Origin: Phlyctochytrium arcticum
Taxonomy: Eukaryota > Chytridiomycota > Chytridiomycetes > Chytridiales > Chytridiaceae
Direction: 5' to 3'
Length of the DNA: 64,000 nt
Assembly (NCBI GenBank): GCA_025602905.1
Contig: JAHLKI010000013.1
Span: 620,001 to 684,000 of the forward strand
In this document: piece after piece, positions 1-9,139 of the stretch
Layout of the letters: each line of letters opens with the position of its first letter
How positions within the stretch are numbered: position 1 is the stretch's first letter
Program-made: the position numbers and the translations under genes
The notes under the pieces: model-generated
The model's database searches: none
What the model saw: only the letters and a program-made list of their open reading frames with translations
What the model was told of the DNA's origin: nothing

Positions 1-1
1 T

Positions 2-582
2 CTGGATGGCATGAAGGTGGCTCGCGCCCAGTACCGGACCATCCTAGCCGATGTCAACACCAAGTTGACAGAAGGGAAAGCCGCGAAGATGCTGCTGAAC
101 AAACTCGGCATCGTTTACCTCCAGGTGATTGACCTGACAGTGATCTTTCGCGTGCTGGTGGGCGTGCGAAAGGAACTGTTCGCCATAGCAGATGTCGGTA
201 CGGCGAATATGCCAGAAACCATCGAAGACGTGGACAAGGCCATAAAGACGATGGAAAGCTTCCTGGTGTATCACGTAAGTCGAAACCGCACTCGGGAAGC
301 GTGTCTTCGTACTCACTTTGTGAATCGTAGAACCTGACTAGGTCTACCCGCTCGACCTGGCAAGAAGCTCGGCGAGTGGCAACTTTGCGGGGCAGAACCC
401 CCCCTCCTCCCAAAAAGCGTCTGTCTCTTGCATCTGCCATGTCCTTGGACCGTCCGAGTGTACATCCCGCCAAGCGCACCCGCATCGTCAGTTCGCACGG
501 TGACGCGGCTCAGGATGCCGCTGGCCCTTCCTTGCCGCTCCCCCCCCATACCCCAGCCGTGAAGGATGCCAGGAGACGTTAA
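2..582 (+). CDS. C-terminal part of an unrecognised gene
   Basis: The reading frame is open from base 2, so the gene starts outside the window. The first exon runs to about 270 and ends in YH before a GTAAGT donor. A TAG acceptor at about 330 joins in phase to a second exon ending at TAA 580-582. The first exon looks like a helical globular fold (residues such as LNKLGIVYLQVIDLTV). The second exon is a basic, proline- and serine-rich tail (RTPPPPKKRLS, PAKRTRIVS) that could act as a nuclear signal. I do not recognise the family. The splice join is well supported; the function is unknown. Confidence 0.6.
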
Positions 583-2961
583 TTCGCAGCGCATCGGACG
601 GTTCCTTCCCCCTTGTGCATATCTCGTCTCTGGGATTGTTTCTTTTGTATTTATTCTTTGTCGCATCTCGGTTTCAATATTCACTTTCGTTTCTTGTCTT
701 TCAACTTAAGAAAAGCATTATTTTTTCTCAGCAATGCATGTCAGGTTCATGCAAATTATACAAATCGAGCACGGCAAGGCTCGCCCGCGTGATGCCGAAA
801 GATGGCCCAAGGGAGGGCGAACTTATGGGTGAAAACTTGAAACAGTACGGCGAAGAGAATTCTGTTTTGTTTCCTTCCTGTAAGATATTCTTGATGGAAT
901 CCAGCGGATTCAGTGGTGTTGCTCTGGGACAAGTGGGACATTCAACCAGTGCGTGGTGCACACCCCGCGGCGTTCAACTTTCGACGGCGGGCCTGGTGGT
1001 TTCTAAATACTTGAACCAAGAAACCTCCCAGACCTACTCAAACTCTCACCAATTTCCACTCACCCCCGCATAACCTCCTTTGCAAATGGAACAACAGCAA
1101 CAGGCACGAGGACCGTCTCGATGTGATGGTACATCTTACGACTTTACCTGTAATGAGCAATTATACATGGAGCAAACTTATTGAAGACAATGAGAGGAAG
1201 GGCCGGGATTCCACATGAGCAGCAATCTTCCGCAATCATAGTTTAATGGCGTTTCGTCCCAATTCTCTACTATCCGATCGACGTCCATCACGGAAACGAA
1301 ATAAATCATGATCGCCACCGTTCTCAAATTCGAGGAATCGCGACGCTAGCCATTTCTTTGCTGCCTTTGCTAGCTTTACGACAGTTATCGAATGTCAAAT
1401 CTGCACTAAAAGCTTTGTTTCAGGTTTCTAAACCAAATGTAAGTCACTGATTGAATAACATACTGGCATAAACCGCAGCAGTCGGGGTAAATTCGAAAGC
1501 GACTTCCGCAGCAGGGAACTGGAATTGTACTTGACGCCGAATGTCAAGCATCAGATCAGGCACTGACAGGCAGTTCACCTGGAATTGTACTTGACGTCGA
1601 ATGTCAAGCATCAGATCAGGCAGTTCACGAGGTGTCGACCGGGCTCTGCCGGAACCATCAACTGGTATGACGAATAACACTCTTTTCCGAAAAAGATGCT
1701 CTCATCAATCCGGTGCTCGATCAACTTGTTATGTCCCTGGAAGATCGCCCGGAGTTCCAGTATGGTAATCGGGGTTCGTTGAACGCATCCTTGAATACGC
1801 TCGACGTGGCTGAAGGTATCATCACAGGAGCTTGAAAAACTTCTTCCTCACATGGATATATGTTACCCGCTGGATTGGATGAGAAACTATCGATGAAGTG
1901 CCCGATTCCACCGGTTGCGAGGAAGTATTTGTTAGTTAACCTCAAGCTGCGCACAAATGTTGCAGTTGTTAATGATCTGCACATTCGATCGACGTGAAAC
2001 TGAACACTAAACCGTATCTCGGATTTTCCGATCGTATGCCAGCATACTCATGCCGTAGTAGATCGTGTACAGCACGCGTTATATATTCGAAAAATGCGTA
2101 AAATAACGTGTTCCGCAGCACATTCCCACACTTCCTGTATACTGCTGCGCGTGCGTTCCAATGCGTATACTTCGTTTGTTCGAAATGGATCTACATCTGG
2201 CATTTTCTTCCGAGTGTCTTCCCGATTACTCTGCGTCCTTGTGATGAGTCAGGCACCAACAAAACGGAATTTGATACCAAGCACGCCGAAATCTTACTGA
2301 GCACGCCGTAAGTTCCGGACGGTACGGAGCGCTACCTACCGCTAAACACACATAGTACACGGGTCGCAACATTAGACGCTCTCACCGTGGCGGTTGGGGC
2401 TCGATTCCCCGTGGGGGAATAACTTTTGACTGTCAATCGTTTTTGCTTCCCACATCTGGACTGGTGCTTATCAGTCTGGATGGGCAAAAATATCCCAGCG
2501 CCACTGCGCGCAAAACCCCAGGCGGCCCAGGCTGCACAAATCCAAAGGCGGCTAAATAGCGTCAAGTCACGTGCGGCGGCCCGAGATGGTGGACTTGCAG
2601 TGGGATGCAGTGTGGGACAACAGGGTGGTGGAACCTCTAAATTGACCCGCAGGCGATGCTGGCAGGCGGCACAGTCATGTTTAGCTCGATACCGCGTCGC
2701 TCAAGACTGAAAGGGCCTTTGAAACTGAACATTCAAGATGTTTGAAAGACATGTATACATGCCTCAAACTCCTCATTGAAAAACCCCATGAATCTATCAT
2801 GAAGGTACCAGTTTGCTACTCCGAAACTTTTCCAATGATTTGAAGCTGGAAAACAACATATTGGAAGTGCAATGCCCTCTGTTGCGCAGCGGTCACCTGA
2901 TGGCCGAGAAATGTTAAATCTCCACTGCAACCATCTGGAACCGGATCTATTCTGCCTGGCT
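583..2961. other. Stretch without a recognisable gene
   Basis: No frame here gives a convincing protein. Two minus-strand frames, about 1444-1680 and 1721-1984, stay open; the first spans a 60-bp tandem repeat and so repeats its own peptide. A tRNA-like B box lies at 2398-2409. The stretch borders a retroelement LTR and may contain decayed repeats. Confidence 0.5.
1521..1631. repeat. 60-bp tandem repeat, two copies
   Basis: The block beginning GGAATTGTACTTGACG starts at 1521 and again at 1581. The first about 42 bases are identical except for one C/T difference, and GGCAGTTCACC-like sequence follows each copy. The period is 60 bp, so an overlapping minus-strand frame repeats the peptide LMLDIRRQVQFQ. 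Confidence 0.85.
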
Positions 2962-3109
2962 TGTTAGGATAGAATGACCGGTCTTACCTCCACAGTAATC
3001 TCCACATAACCTAAAACAGCATATGCATCTATAAAAGGGAGAGGACCTATCGGCCTCTCCGATACACTTAACACAATATATCTGAATCCAATCATCATAA
3101 TTCTTAACA
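2962..3109 (+). repeat. 5' LTR of the copia element
   Basis: The segment starts TGTTAGGATAG and ends TTCTTAACA, giving the TG...CA ends and the 5-bp inverted TGTTA/TAACA termini expected of an LTR. TATAAAAGGGAG at about 3032 is a plausible promoter TATA box. It abuts the primer-binding site directly. At 148 bp it is short for a copia LTR. No second copy was found in the window. Confidence 0.75.
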
Positions 3110-3121
3110 GGTTATGAGCCC
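3110..3121 (+). promoter_or_regulatory. Primer-binding site (initiator Met tRNA)
   Basis: GGTTATGAGCCC follows the LTR end directly. It is the complement of the anticodon-arm sequence GGGCTCATAACC of eukaryotic initiator tRNA-Met. Copia elements are known to prime from an internal iMet tRNA fragment rather than from its 3' end. The ATG inside this site (3114) also opens the gag frame. Confidence 0.75.
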
Positions 3122-4470
3122 TGGTAAGCGAACTCGAATTACATCCATCATCAAAATTACTTCAAATTCCTCCACTATGGCATCAACAATGAGCGGCGCG
3201 ACCGCTGCCCTGCTGTACAAAGGGATCCCCAAACTCGTCACTCGAGGTACCGCAGAAGAGGTCAACGAGAATCTGCAGGACTGGATTCTTAGTGTGAAGA
3301 ACTGGCTGAAAGGTGCACCTCTCCAAGGAAGAATAGAACTCCTCAAGAACAAGATGGACCGTCATGCAGGAAAAGTCGTGGAAGATGCCACCACTACACC
3401 CCAATTAATCTCGCTGCTGAAGGAGGCATACGCAGCAAAGGGAACCGACAGCTCTAGTCTCCTGAAACTTCTTCGACTCAAGCAAAGCAGTTCGATTGCG
3501 CAGTACAAAGAAGCGTTCAACGAGATTTTGCGCCAACGCGAAGAAGCTATTGCAGAATCCATCGCGATCGTCCTTTTCATCAACGGTTTAAAAGATGAGA
3601 TTCATGTCCCGGCATTGAACGAGATCAAGCTTGGACGACTTACCACTTTACGGAGCACACAAGCGTATGTCGACTCCTACCAATTCAACCGCGGTTCCTC
3701 CAAGATTGCCTCCGACGAAGTTTTGGCTCATCATACCCAGCAAAGTTCTCGACCGCCTTTCCAGCGTTCGTCCTGCGACATTTGCCATAAAGACAACCAC
3801 CGCACTATTAACTGTTTCATTCTTACCCGCGCCAAGCAGACCTATGAAGAGCAAGGTCAACGGAATGCCCAAGCCTTTCAAGGACCAGCGGCGCGCTTTA
3901 ACAGTCGACCCGAAGATAGAAAGCGCCGTCGCGTCGACAACACTGCCCATCAAGTCGATACGGAGGAATCCAAGGTCCCTGAGTCGCCGGCCAGAGCCAA
4001 CGCCGTATCCTCGTATGAGGACTCCGACTGACTCGCCGGTCAGTCCCAATGGCTGCTTGACACCGGAGCCTCTACCTCCATTACTTCTGATCCCCGGGAA
4101 CTTCACTGACTCGCCGGTCAGTCCCAATGGCTGCTTGACACCGGAGCCTCTACCTCCATTACTTCTGATCCCCGGGAACTTCTCGACCTACGACCATCCT
4201 CACAATCAATTGTCGTTAGTAATGGTGAAAGAATTATGGCTCCTCAGAAGGGAACGTTGCGCCTCCCCTTCCGGACTACTAGTGTTAAGTTGCCTGCCCT
4301 CGCGGCGCCTGGTATCTCTACCCGACTCATTTCTGTTGGTCAACTTGCGTCTCAAGGTGTTGCCACATTGTTCACAGATCAAGAAGCAATCCTCTTTCAA
4401 CAATCCCCGGCCTTTGCAGACGAGCTATTGGAAGGCAATATTGCATACCGGAAAAATGCCAAATTGGAAC
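3114..4470 (+). pseudogene. copia gag-protease, interrupted by in-frame UGA
   Basis: Gag runs from ATG 3114 (or the internal ATG 3177) to TGA 4029-4031. It contains a retrotransposon gag-type core and a CX2CX4HX4C zinc knuckle (CDICHKDNHRTINC), followed by a basic region. The same frame continues past the TGA into LAGQSQWLLDTGAS, the aspartic protease active site. Because the following 78 bp are duplicated, a second in-frame TGA sits at 4107. The frame then runs through NGERIMAPQKG and LISVGQLASQG toward the pre-integrase region. Copia elements normally encode gag-pol as one frame, so the UGA codons look like disabling mutations (CGA to TGA would be the simplest change), though readthrough cannot be excluded. 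Confidence 0.8.
4029..4181 (+). repeat. 78-bp in-frame tandem duplication in the protease region
   Basis: The segment beginning TGACTCGCCGGTCAG at 4029 is repeated exactly from 4107, so the DTGAS protease motif appears twice. The 78-bp period keeps the frame. Identity between copies indicates a recent event. Confidence 0.95.
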
Positions 4471-4739
4471 ACCCAGATGAACAATGTAAGGGCGCTCCAT
4501 TACCAGACTTGTACTTTGAAGTTGGGGAAACATATGATACTTCAGTAGATGTATTGTTCAGGGTGTATCGAGAGTTTGTGGATTCGGGTTTTGCTGGGAG
4601 AAAAGCCAGTGGGGAATTGTCAAAGATTGGATTCTCAAGGACAATTCGTAAGTTTGTCCAAATTAGTTATAAAAGCAAACATCGTAACAATGGGACACCA
4701 ATTAGTATCACCGTCGCTCGACCGATAGATGGTGAGTAA
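4471..4739 (+). pseudogene. Fragment resembling the C-terminus of D5/P4-type primase-helicases
   Basis: The copia frame continues without a stop into about 85 residues that do not look like a retroelement, ending at TAA 4737-4739. The segment YDTSVDVLFRVYREFVDSGF, then SKIGFSRTIRKF, follows the pattern of the C-terminal winged-helix domain of phage/plasmid/NCLDV D5-type primases (DLYxAYREWxxxxG...F.RxL). If correct, a piece of a DNA virus- or plasmid-like element has been joined to the truncated retroelement. The match is by pattern only and the fragment lacks any helicase or primase motif. Confidence 0.3.
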
Positions 4740-4752
4740 GAATATTGTATGA

Positions 4753-5460
4753 GCTCGATAAGCGATGTAGGCGTACAGATAGAGTTGAGTGAGAGAAGGA
4801 TATATGTAGAGTGTTTTGTATCTGTACTTCATCTGTACTTTTATCTGTACATGGAGTGATTATGTAGTAAAGAATAATATATTGAATATTGTATGAAGAG
4901 TATTTTATGAAGAGATAATATAAAATGTACAGATGTACAGATGTACAGATAGATTTAGGGTCAAAATAAAAAAAACCAAAAAAAAAAAGTTCACAGAGCT
5001 TGTACAAATTTAAAAAGTGTTTTTTTTCCCGGCAGCCAAAACTGCATCTGTACATCTGTACATCTGTACATCTATGTATGGAGGGAAAAAAATGGAGAGA
5101 AGCGAACAATGTCGGCTCGATAAGCGATGTAGGCGTACAGATAGAGTTGAGTGAGAGAAGGATATATGTAGAGTGTTTTGTATCTGTACTTCATCTGTAC
5201 TTTTATCTGTACATGGAGTGATTATGTAGTAAAGAATAAAATATTGAATATTATATGAAGAGTATTTTATGAAGAGATAATATAAAATGTACAGATGTAC
5301 AGATGTACAGATAGATTTAGGGTCAAAATAAAAAAAACCAAAAAAAAAAAGTTCACAGAGCTTGTACAAATTTAAAAAGTGTTTTTTTTCCCGGCAGCCA
5401 AAACTGCATCTGTACATCTATGTATGGAGGGGAAAAAATGGAGAGAAGCGAACAATGTCA
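4753..5460. repeat. 362-bp tandem duplication with TACAGATG microsatellites
   Basis: GCTCGATAAGCGATGTAGGC starts at 4753 and again at 5115. The two units are almost identical over their whole length; the second is shorter because an internal TGTACATC microsatellite has fewer units. A third start (GCTCGATACTTTG) follows at about 5461 and then diverges. Both units contain short ACAGATGT arrays and poly-T/poly-A tracts. No protein is evident. Confidence 0.92.
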
Positions 5461-6609
5461 GCTCGATACTTTGTAGGGATAGAGTTGAGATGAGACGAGT
5501 TTTGCGGGTTATACTGGTGTGGTTAAAAAACTCACAAAACGGGTATAAATGGAACATTTTAGTTAGTGAAAGTGGCAAAAAGGTGTTGACCCAAAATGAG
5601 TATAGAATGTGCGCTCGATGTTTGCTTGTATAAAACATTTTGGTACTAGATATATTGAAGACGTAAATATTTTGAATATGTATTCAAATTTGACTCGATA
5701 GAAAAATTGGGTCAGTGGGTTAGCGACTTTAGACGGAATTTAAAAAGAGGTATTGGAAAAAAAAACAGTATTTGAAAGTGAAAAAAAAGGGGGAGGACTG
5801 TAAAAAACAAAAAGAATTTCGAAAAGTGGTGACCCAAAAATGAGAAAGTAAAGGGTAAAAAGTGTGAAAAGGGTGTATTTAGGAAGATTTTGACAAGAAA
5901 AGAGTAATTTTAGCACGAAAAGTGGTAAAATGGAATATTTCAATTAGTGAGAAGTAGTTGAATGGTGAGATTCTATAGAATGCAAGTTTGCGAAGTGTAG
6001 TTTTATCGATAAAAGAGAATTGATTTTTATCGATAATAGAAAATGTTTATAAAAGGATTGGAAGTCCCGTAGGAAGGCGACCCTCAAAAAGTCTAACTCG
6101 ATTAGAAATGGAGTGATTGGATTCAAATTCGAGACAGTGTCTTAACCAAGGTCACTAAAAGAGAAACTTGGTACCTCTGTGAAGGAGGGCAACGATTCTC
6201 CCCGGGGGTCGTTGCTTTTTTGGATAGAATGTGAGGAGATGAGAGAGGATGCTTACGTAAGCGGAAGTCCCGTAGGGAATGCGAAACAACTCGATGATTG
6301 ATGGAGAGGAATGACACAAAATTGTAAGATTGACTCGATGCTCGATGGAGCGACTTGAGATGGATATGGTGTAGTGAGGAAGTCCCGTGAGAGGGGCGGC
6401 TCGGCTCGATGAGTAATGGAGGGAGATGACTCGTGATTTGTAAGATGACTCGATATTCGATGGAGCGACCTGAGATGGATAGCTGGTCAAATAGCTGGCA
6501 TATAGCTGGTCAAATAGCTGGCATATAGCTGGAACATAGCTGGCACATAGCTGGCACATAGCTGGCACATAGCTGGCATATAGCCGGCACATAGCTGGCA
6601 TATAGCCAC
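5461..6609. repeat. AT-rich block with diverged tandem repeats and an 11-bp minisatellite
   Basis: No gene is visible. GAAGTCCCGT occurs at about 6060, 6251 and 6381. From about 6290 to 6480 a unit of about 117 bp is repeated with divergence (CTCGATG...TGGAG...TGAGATGGATA). At 6480-6608 about twelve copies of ATAGCTGGCAC/ATAGCTGGTCAA form a minisatellite that ends against the palindrome at 6610. Confidence 0.75.
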
Positions 6610-6669
6610 TGTCATAGTGCATAACAAATCCCATAGTATATACTATGGGATTTGTTATGCACTATGACA
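6610..6669. repeat. Perfect 60-bp palindrome without spacer
   Basis: The left arm 6610-6639 starts TGTCATAGTGCATAAC and is the exact reverse complement of the right arm 6640-6669. There is no spacer. The next bases out (C at 6609, A at 6670) do not pair. It lies 79 bp upstream of the nuclease-like ORF. It could be a foldback element, fused terminal inverted repeats or a cruciform site. Confidence 0.97.
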
Positions 6670-6748
6670 AACCTCTCACAGACTGCGAGAGGAGACAGAC
6701 ATCTGCCATTCTGCCGAAGACACCAGTGGTGATGAGAGCAGCAGCTGT

Positions 6749-7786
6749 ATGGGAGGCAAGCCAACAATGACCCGATTGCGCTTCTTGATCAGACAGAAGT
6801 TAGGGGCGGCCGTTAATTTTGGAGGTGTTGATATTGCAAAATTACTCCATCAAGTTCAAAAAACGATGCTGAAGGCTCTGTCCGCGGGACAGACAGTTGA
6901 CGAGGATGACCCAGCAATCACTGCAACATTACTCTCATGCATAATTATATCTGCAAATCCGCCATTCCCGTATCGAGAGCACCTGGCTCCGGAAGACTGG
7001 CCGGCGATTCTATCCGTGTTCAAAACCGAAAGATTTAAGGCAACAAGATTAGAGGAGGCGAGCTTCGCGGAAAAAGTCGAAAATTTGATTTTGGACAAAA
7101 TGAGAAACAATGTTCTCTTCCCCGAACCTGGCAAGGATGAGAAGGAGTCTCGATGTAACATTTTACTGGGAAATCTATATCACTTCCTGAAGCCATCGCA
7201 AATTGCATGTGTGACAGAACCTACTTGGACGGCCATGTACCTGTGGCCATTGTTCGGCGTCACTTTCAAAAACAACATGATTGTCAAATTGGATGCAAAG
7301 GCGGACTCAAGAAAACGGCCAGACATTCTATTCTATGTGCAAATGCCGGATGGGCCGTTACGCTTGATTGGCATTGCGGAGGTCAAGACCACCAGCGCGA
7401 CCTCGGCCGCGAGGAAAAAGGAAATGTCTCGCCTCTTGAAAAGAGGTGTTGCTGCAATCAGAAAGGATGTGGCTCAGTATGACCATGGCACTGACTCTCC
7501 GACCCTAATTTTGGGTCGATTCGATGGTTGTTTGCTCTGTTGCATCCAGACGCCCCCCCATTTATTCATTTGCTTTATATTTTTAGGAACCGAAGGCTTC
7601 TTGTCGCAGTTATCACCTTGGGAAAAAAATTTCGTTTGCTATGATATTGGGAAGATGCCTGTGCCCGTGGCTTTCGAAACCGGTCAAGAGGACTCTATCG
7701 CGCAAGCTGTTGTTCGTGCAGATTCGCTCATGGTAGTATTTGGGGTTTTCGTCAATTTCCTGATTTTGCTGGGGGTGGAGTCGTGA
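6749..7786 (+). CDS. PD-(D/E)XK nuclease-like protein of unknown family
   Basis: This is a 345-residue ORF from ATG 6749 to TGA 7784-7786. RPDILFYV at residues 190-197 followed by IAEVKTT at 209-215 gives the spaced D and ExK residues of the PD-(D/E)XK nuclease fold, with a hydrophobic strand before each. The first 150 residues look helical and carry no motif I know. The last about 20 residues are hydrophobic and may be an intron read through or a frame tail. The frame is open upstream back to a TGA at about 6666, so the ATG is a choice and the N-terminus may be truncated. Palindromes lie on both sides. It could belong to a mobile element or be a Crinkler-type effector domain; I cannot decide. 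Confidence 0.5.
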   Translation: MGGKPTMTRLRFLIRQKLGAAVNFGGVDIAKLLHQVQKTMLKALSAGQTVDEDDPAITATLLSCIIISANPPFPYREHLAPEDWPAILSVFKTERFKATRLEEASFAEKVENLILDKMRNNVLFPEPGKDEKESRCNILLGNLYHFLKPSQIACVTEPTWTAMYLWPLFGVTFKNNMIVKLDAKADSRKRPDILFYVQMPDGPLRLIGIAEVKTTSATSAARKKEMSRLLKRGVAAIRKDVAQYDHGTDSPTLILGRFDGCLLCCIQTPPHLFICFIFLGTEGFLSQLSPWEKNFVCYDIGKMPVPVAFETGQEDSIAQAVVRADSLMVVFGVFVNFLILLGVES

Positions 7787-7828
7787 AGGGGGCGAGTTTA
7801 TCGATAACAACAGTATCAACAGGTGGCG

Positions 7829-8062
7829 AGGGATTCTTCACTGATTGAGGGCAAGATGATGCAAGAATGTGGCACGCGGCATTCTTCACTGATTGAGGGC
7901 AAGATGATGCAAGAATGTAACGAAGGAGGGGCACGCGGCATTCTTCACTGATTGAGGGCGGATTCTTGCAGGAATGTTCCCACGGTAGATATCGGGCTAG
8001 AAATGTACCAAGAATGTGGGCGCACGGCATTCTTCACTAATGATACCCCCCCATTCTTGCCA
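7829..8062. repeat. Iterated CATTCTTCACTGATTGAGGG repeats
   Basis: Starting just after the nuclease ORF, ATTCTTCACTGATTGAGGGC occurs three times (about 7833, 7882 and 7940) and in a degraded form at about 8029. CAAGAATGT or CAGGAATGT boxes, the inverse of the leading CATTCTT, lie between them. The GGCACGCGGCATTC spacer also repeats. The array ends in the inverted repeat at 8095. Confidence 0.85.
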
Positions 8063-8094
8063 GGAATGTAAGTCCCTAATAGGCCAGGAATGCC

Positions 8095-8141
8095 TGTCAC
8101 AGTGCGCAGCATTCTTGGCAAGAATGCTGCGCACTGTGACA
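8095..8141. repeat. Inverted repeat, 23-bp arms with 1-nt spacer
   Basis: The left arm 8095-8117 (TGTCACAGTGCGCAGC...) and right arm 8119-8141 are exact reverse complements around G8118. Its outer end, TGTCACAGTGC, resembles the outer end of the palindrome at 6610 (TGTCATAGTGC). Confidence 0.95.
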
Positions 8142-8957
8142 TGGTTTATGTGCGATCGCTACGTGCGCTTTAAGCTCACGCTCTTGCACGGTGGTGGCAC
8201 ACTGCGGGCATTCAACCCTTCCTTTATGACCGTCTTTAACATGTCACAGCAGGTGCACTGCGCGTGGGAAGGCCTTTGTGCAGTGGCTGCATGCATGGTT
8301 CGCCGGACCGTGTACGTAGGCCTTGTGCTTCCTCAGCTTGGATGGGGTGCGACAGGATGTTGAACACCCGTCATGATCACAGGAGAAGCTTTCATTGGCG
8401 AGGAAGGCGAGACGCTCGATGTGTTTTTCCACAAAGGCGAGAAGTCCGCCGGGGTCGCTGGCCAAGGGGGTCGACAGCTCTGGGCACACTATCTTCCCCG
8501 TGTCGGCTGCGTTGGTTTCCCCCCAGTGTTCCTCATCGAGCTGTGTTTGAACGGCGCGGACCAATGCATTCACGTTGACTGATCCTCGTCCGGAGGGCTT
8601 CATTGCAGCATCACGTTTCTCTTTGCCGTGCGCTGCCTCGTCCTCGCTTGACGATGAGTACCCTTCCTCGCTTGACGACGAGGACCCTTCCTCGCCCGGT
8701 TCTTCCATGTCGCTGTCGTCCTCGGATGACGACGAGGACGCGTCCTATCCCGATTCCTTCGTTTGAGGTGCTACTGGTTTGAACCGTTTGGCAGGGAGGC
8801 CTTCCAAGATAGCAGAGGTGTGTTGGTCGGTTGTGGGATGGGCGGCACGGCTGCCGAGGAGCTGCGAGACCATCTGGGGAGTGGCAATAGGTCTTGGTGC
8901 TGGTTGAAAGGTGGGTTCCCGAAGTCTCAGCCTGGACTTGGCCTTTCCCGTCAGCAA
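8097..8957 (-). pseudogene. C2H2 zinc-finger protein, interrupted by TAG and TGA
   Basis: One minus-strand frame runs from before 8957 (open upstream to about 9139) to a stop at 8097, with TAG at 8745-8747 and TGA at 8244-8246 inside it. Downstream of the TAG come an acidic serine-rich stretch (SSSSEDDSD, GSSSSSEEG) and then C2H2 fingers: CDHDGCSTSC...HKAYVH and CSHCTKAF...HVKDGH. A third, CPQCATT...HVAIAH, follows. The TGA falls inside the second finger, whose last histidines are read only beyond it, so the gene is broken or the stop is removed by RNA processing. Upstream exons were not identified. The coding 3' end overlaps the inverted repeat at 8095. Confidence 0.5.
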
Positions 8958-9139
8958 GCTTCGATTCGTGAAATTCCGCGTCGCGTAGACTTCAGTCGTG
9001 GCCTGTTTTGCATGGCCCAGGGCCCGCTGTGCCGATGATTTGGACCAAAAGGAGGGAGAGTTGGACCGTCGGAACAGTTGACAAGTCTTGGGTGGTCTCT
9101 GGCGGCCGCTGGAACGAAACGAGGGAGTGCTGAAAGTCA

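Larger units (their letters stand above)
2962..4470 (+). mobile_element. 5' part of a Ty1/copia LTR retrotransposon
   Basis: In order are a 148-bp LTR (TGTTA...TAACA, with TATAAAAGGG inside), a primer-binding site that matches initiator tRNA-Met, a gag frame with a zinc knuckle, and a protease frame with the active-site motif WLLDTGAS followed by LISVGQLASQG. That order is diagnostic of Ty1/copia elements. Integrase, reverse transcriptase, RNase H and a 3' LTR are missing: recognisable copia coding stops at about 4470 and unrelated sequence follows. The element is a truncated, inactive copy. Its gag-protease frame is also interrupted by in-frame UGA codons. Confidence 0.88.

Noticed and set aside
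2361..2421. tRNA-like element with an A-box-like GGGTCGCAACATTAGA and a B box GGCTCGATTCCC
   Set aside because: The T arm can fold, but the acceptor stem does not pair and the D arm is poor. It may be a SINE remnant, not a tRNA gene.
9000..9060. Minus-strand RALGHAKQATTEVYAT resembles the LGHxxxxTTxxY box of tyrosine recombinases
   Set aside because: No HxxR or first-arginine box lies upstream in the same frame, and the exon before it gives a stop or another frame. The match is too short.
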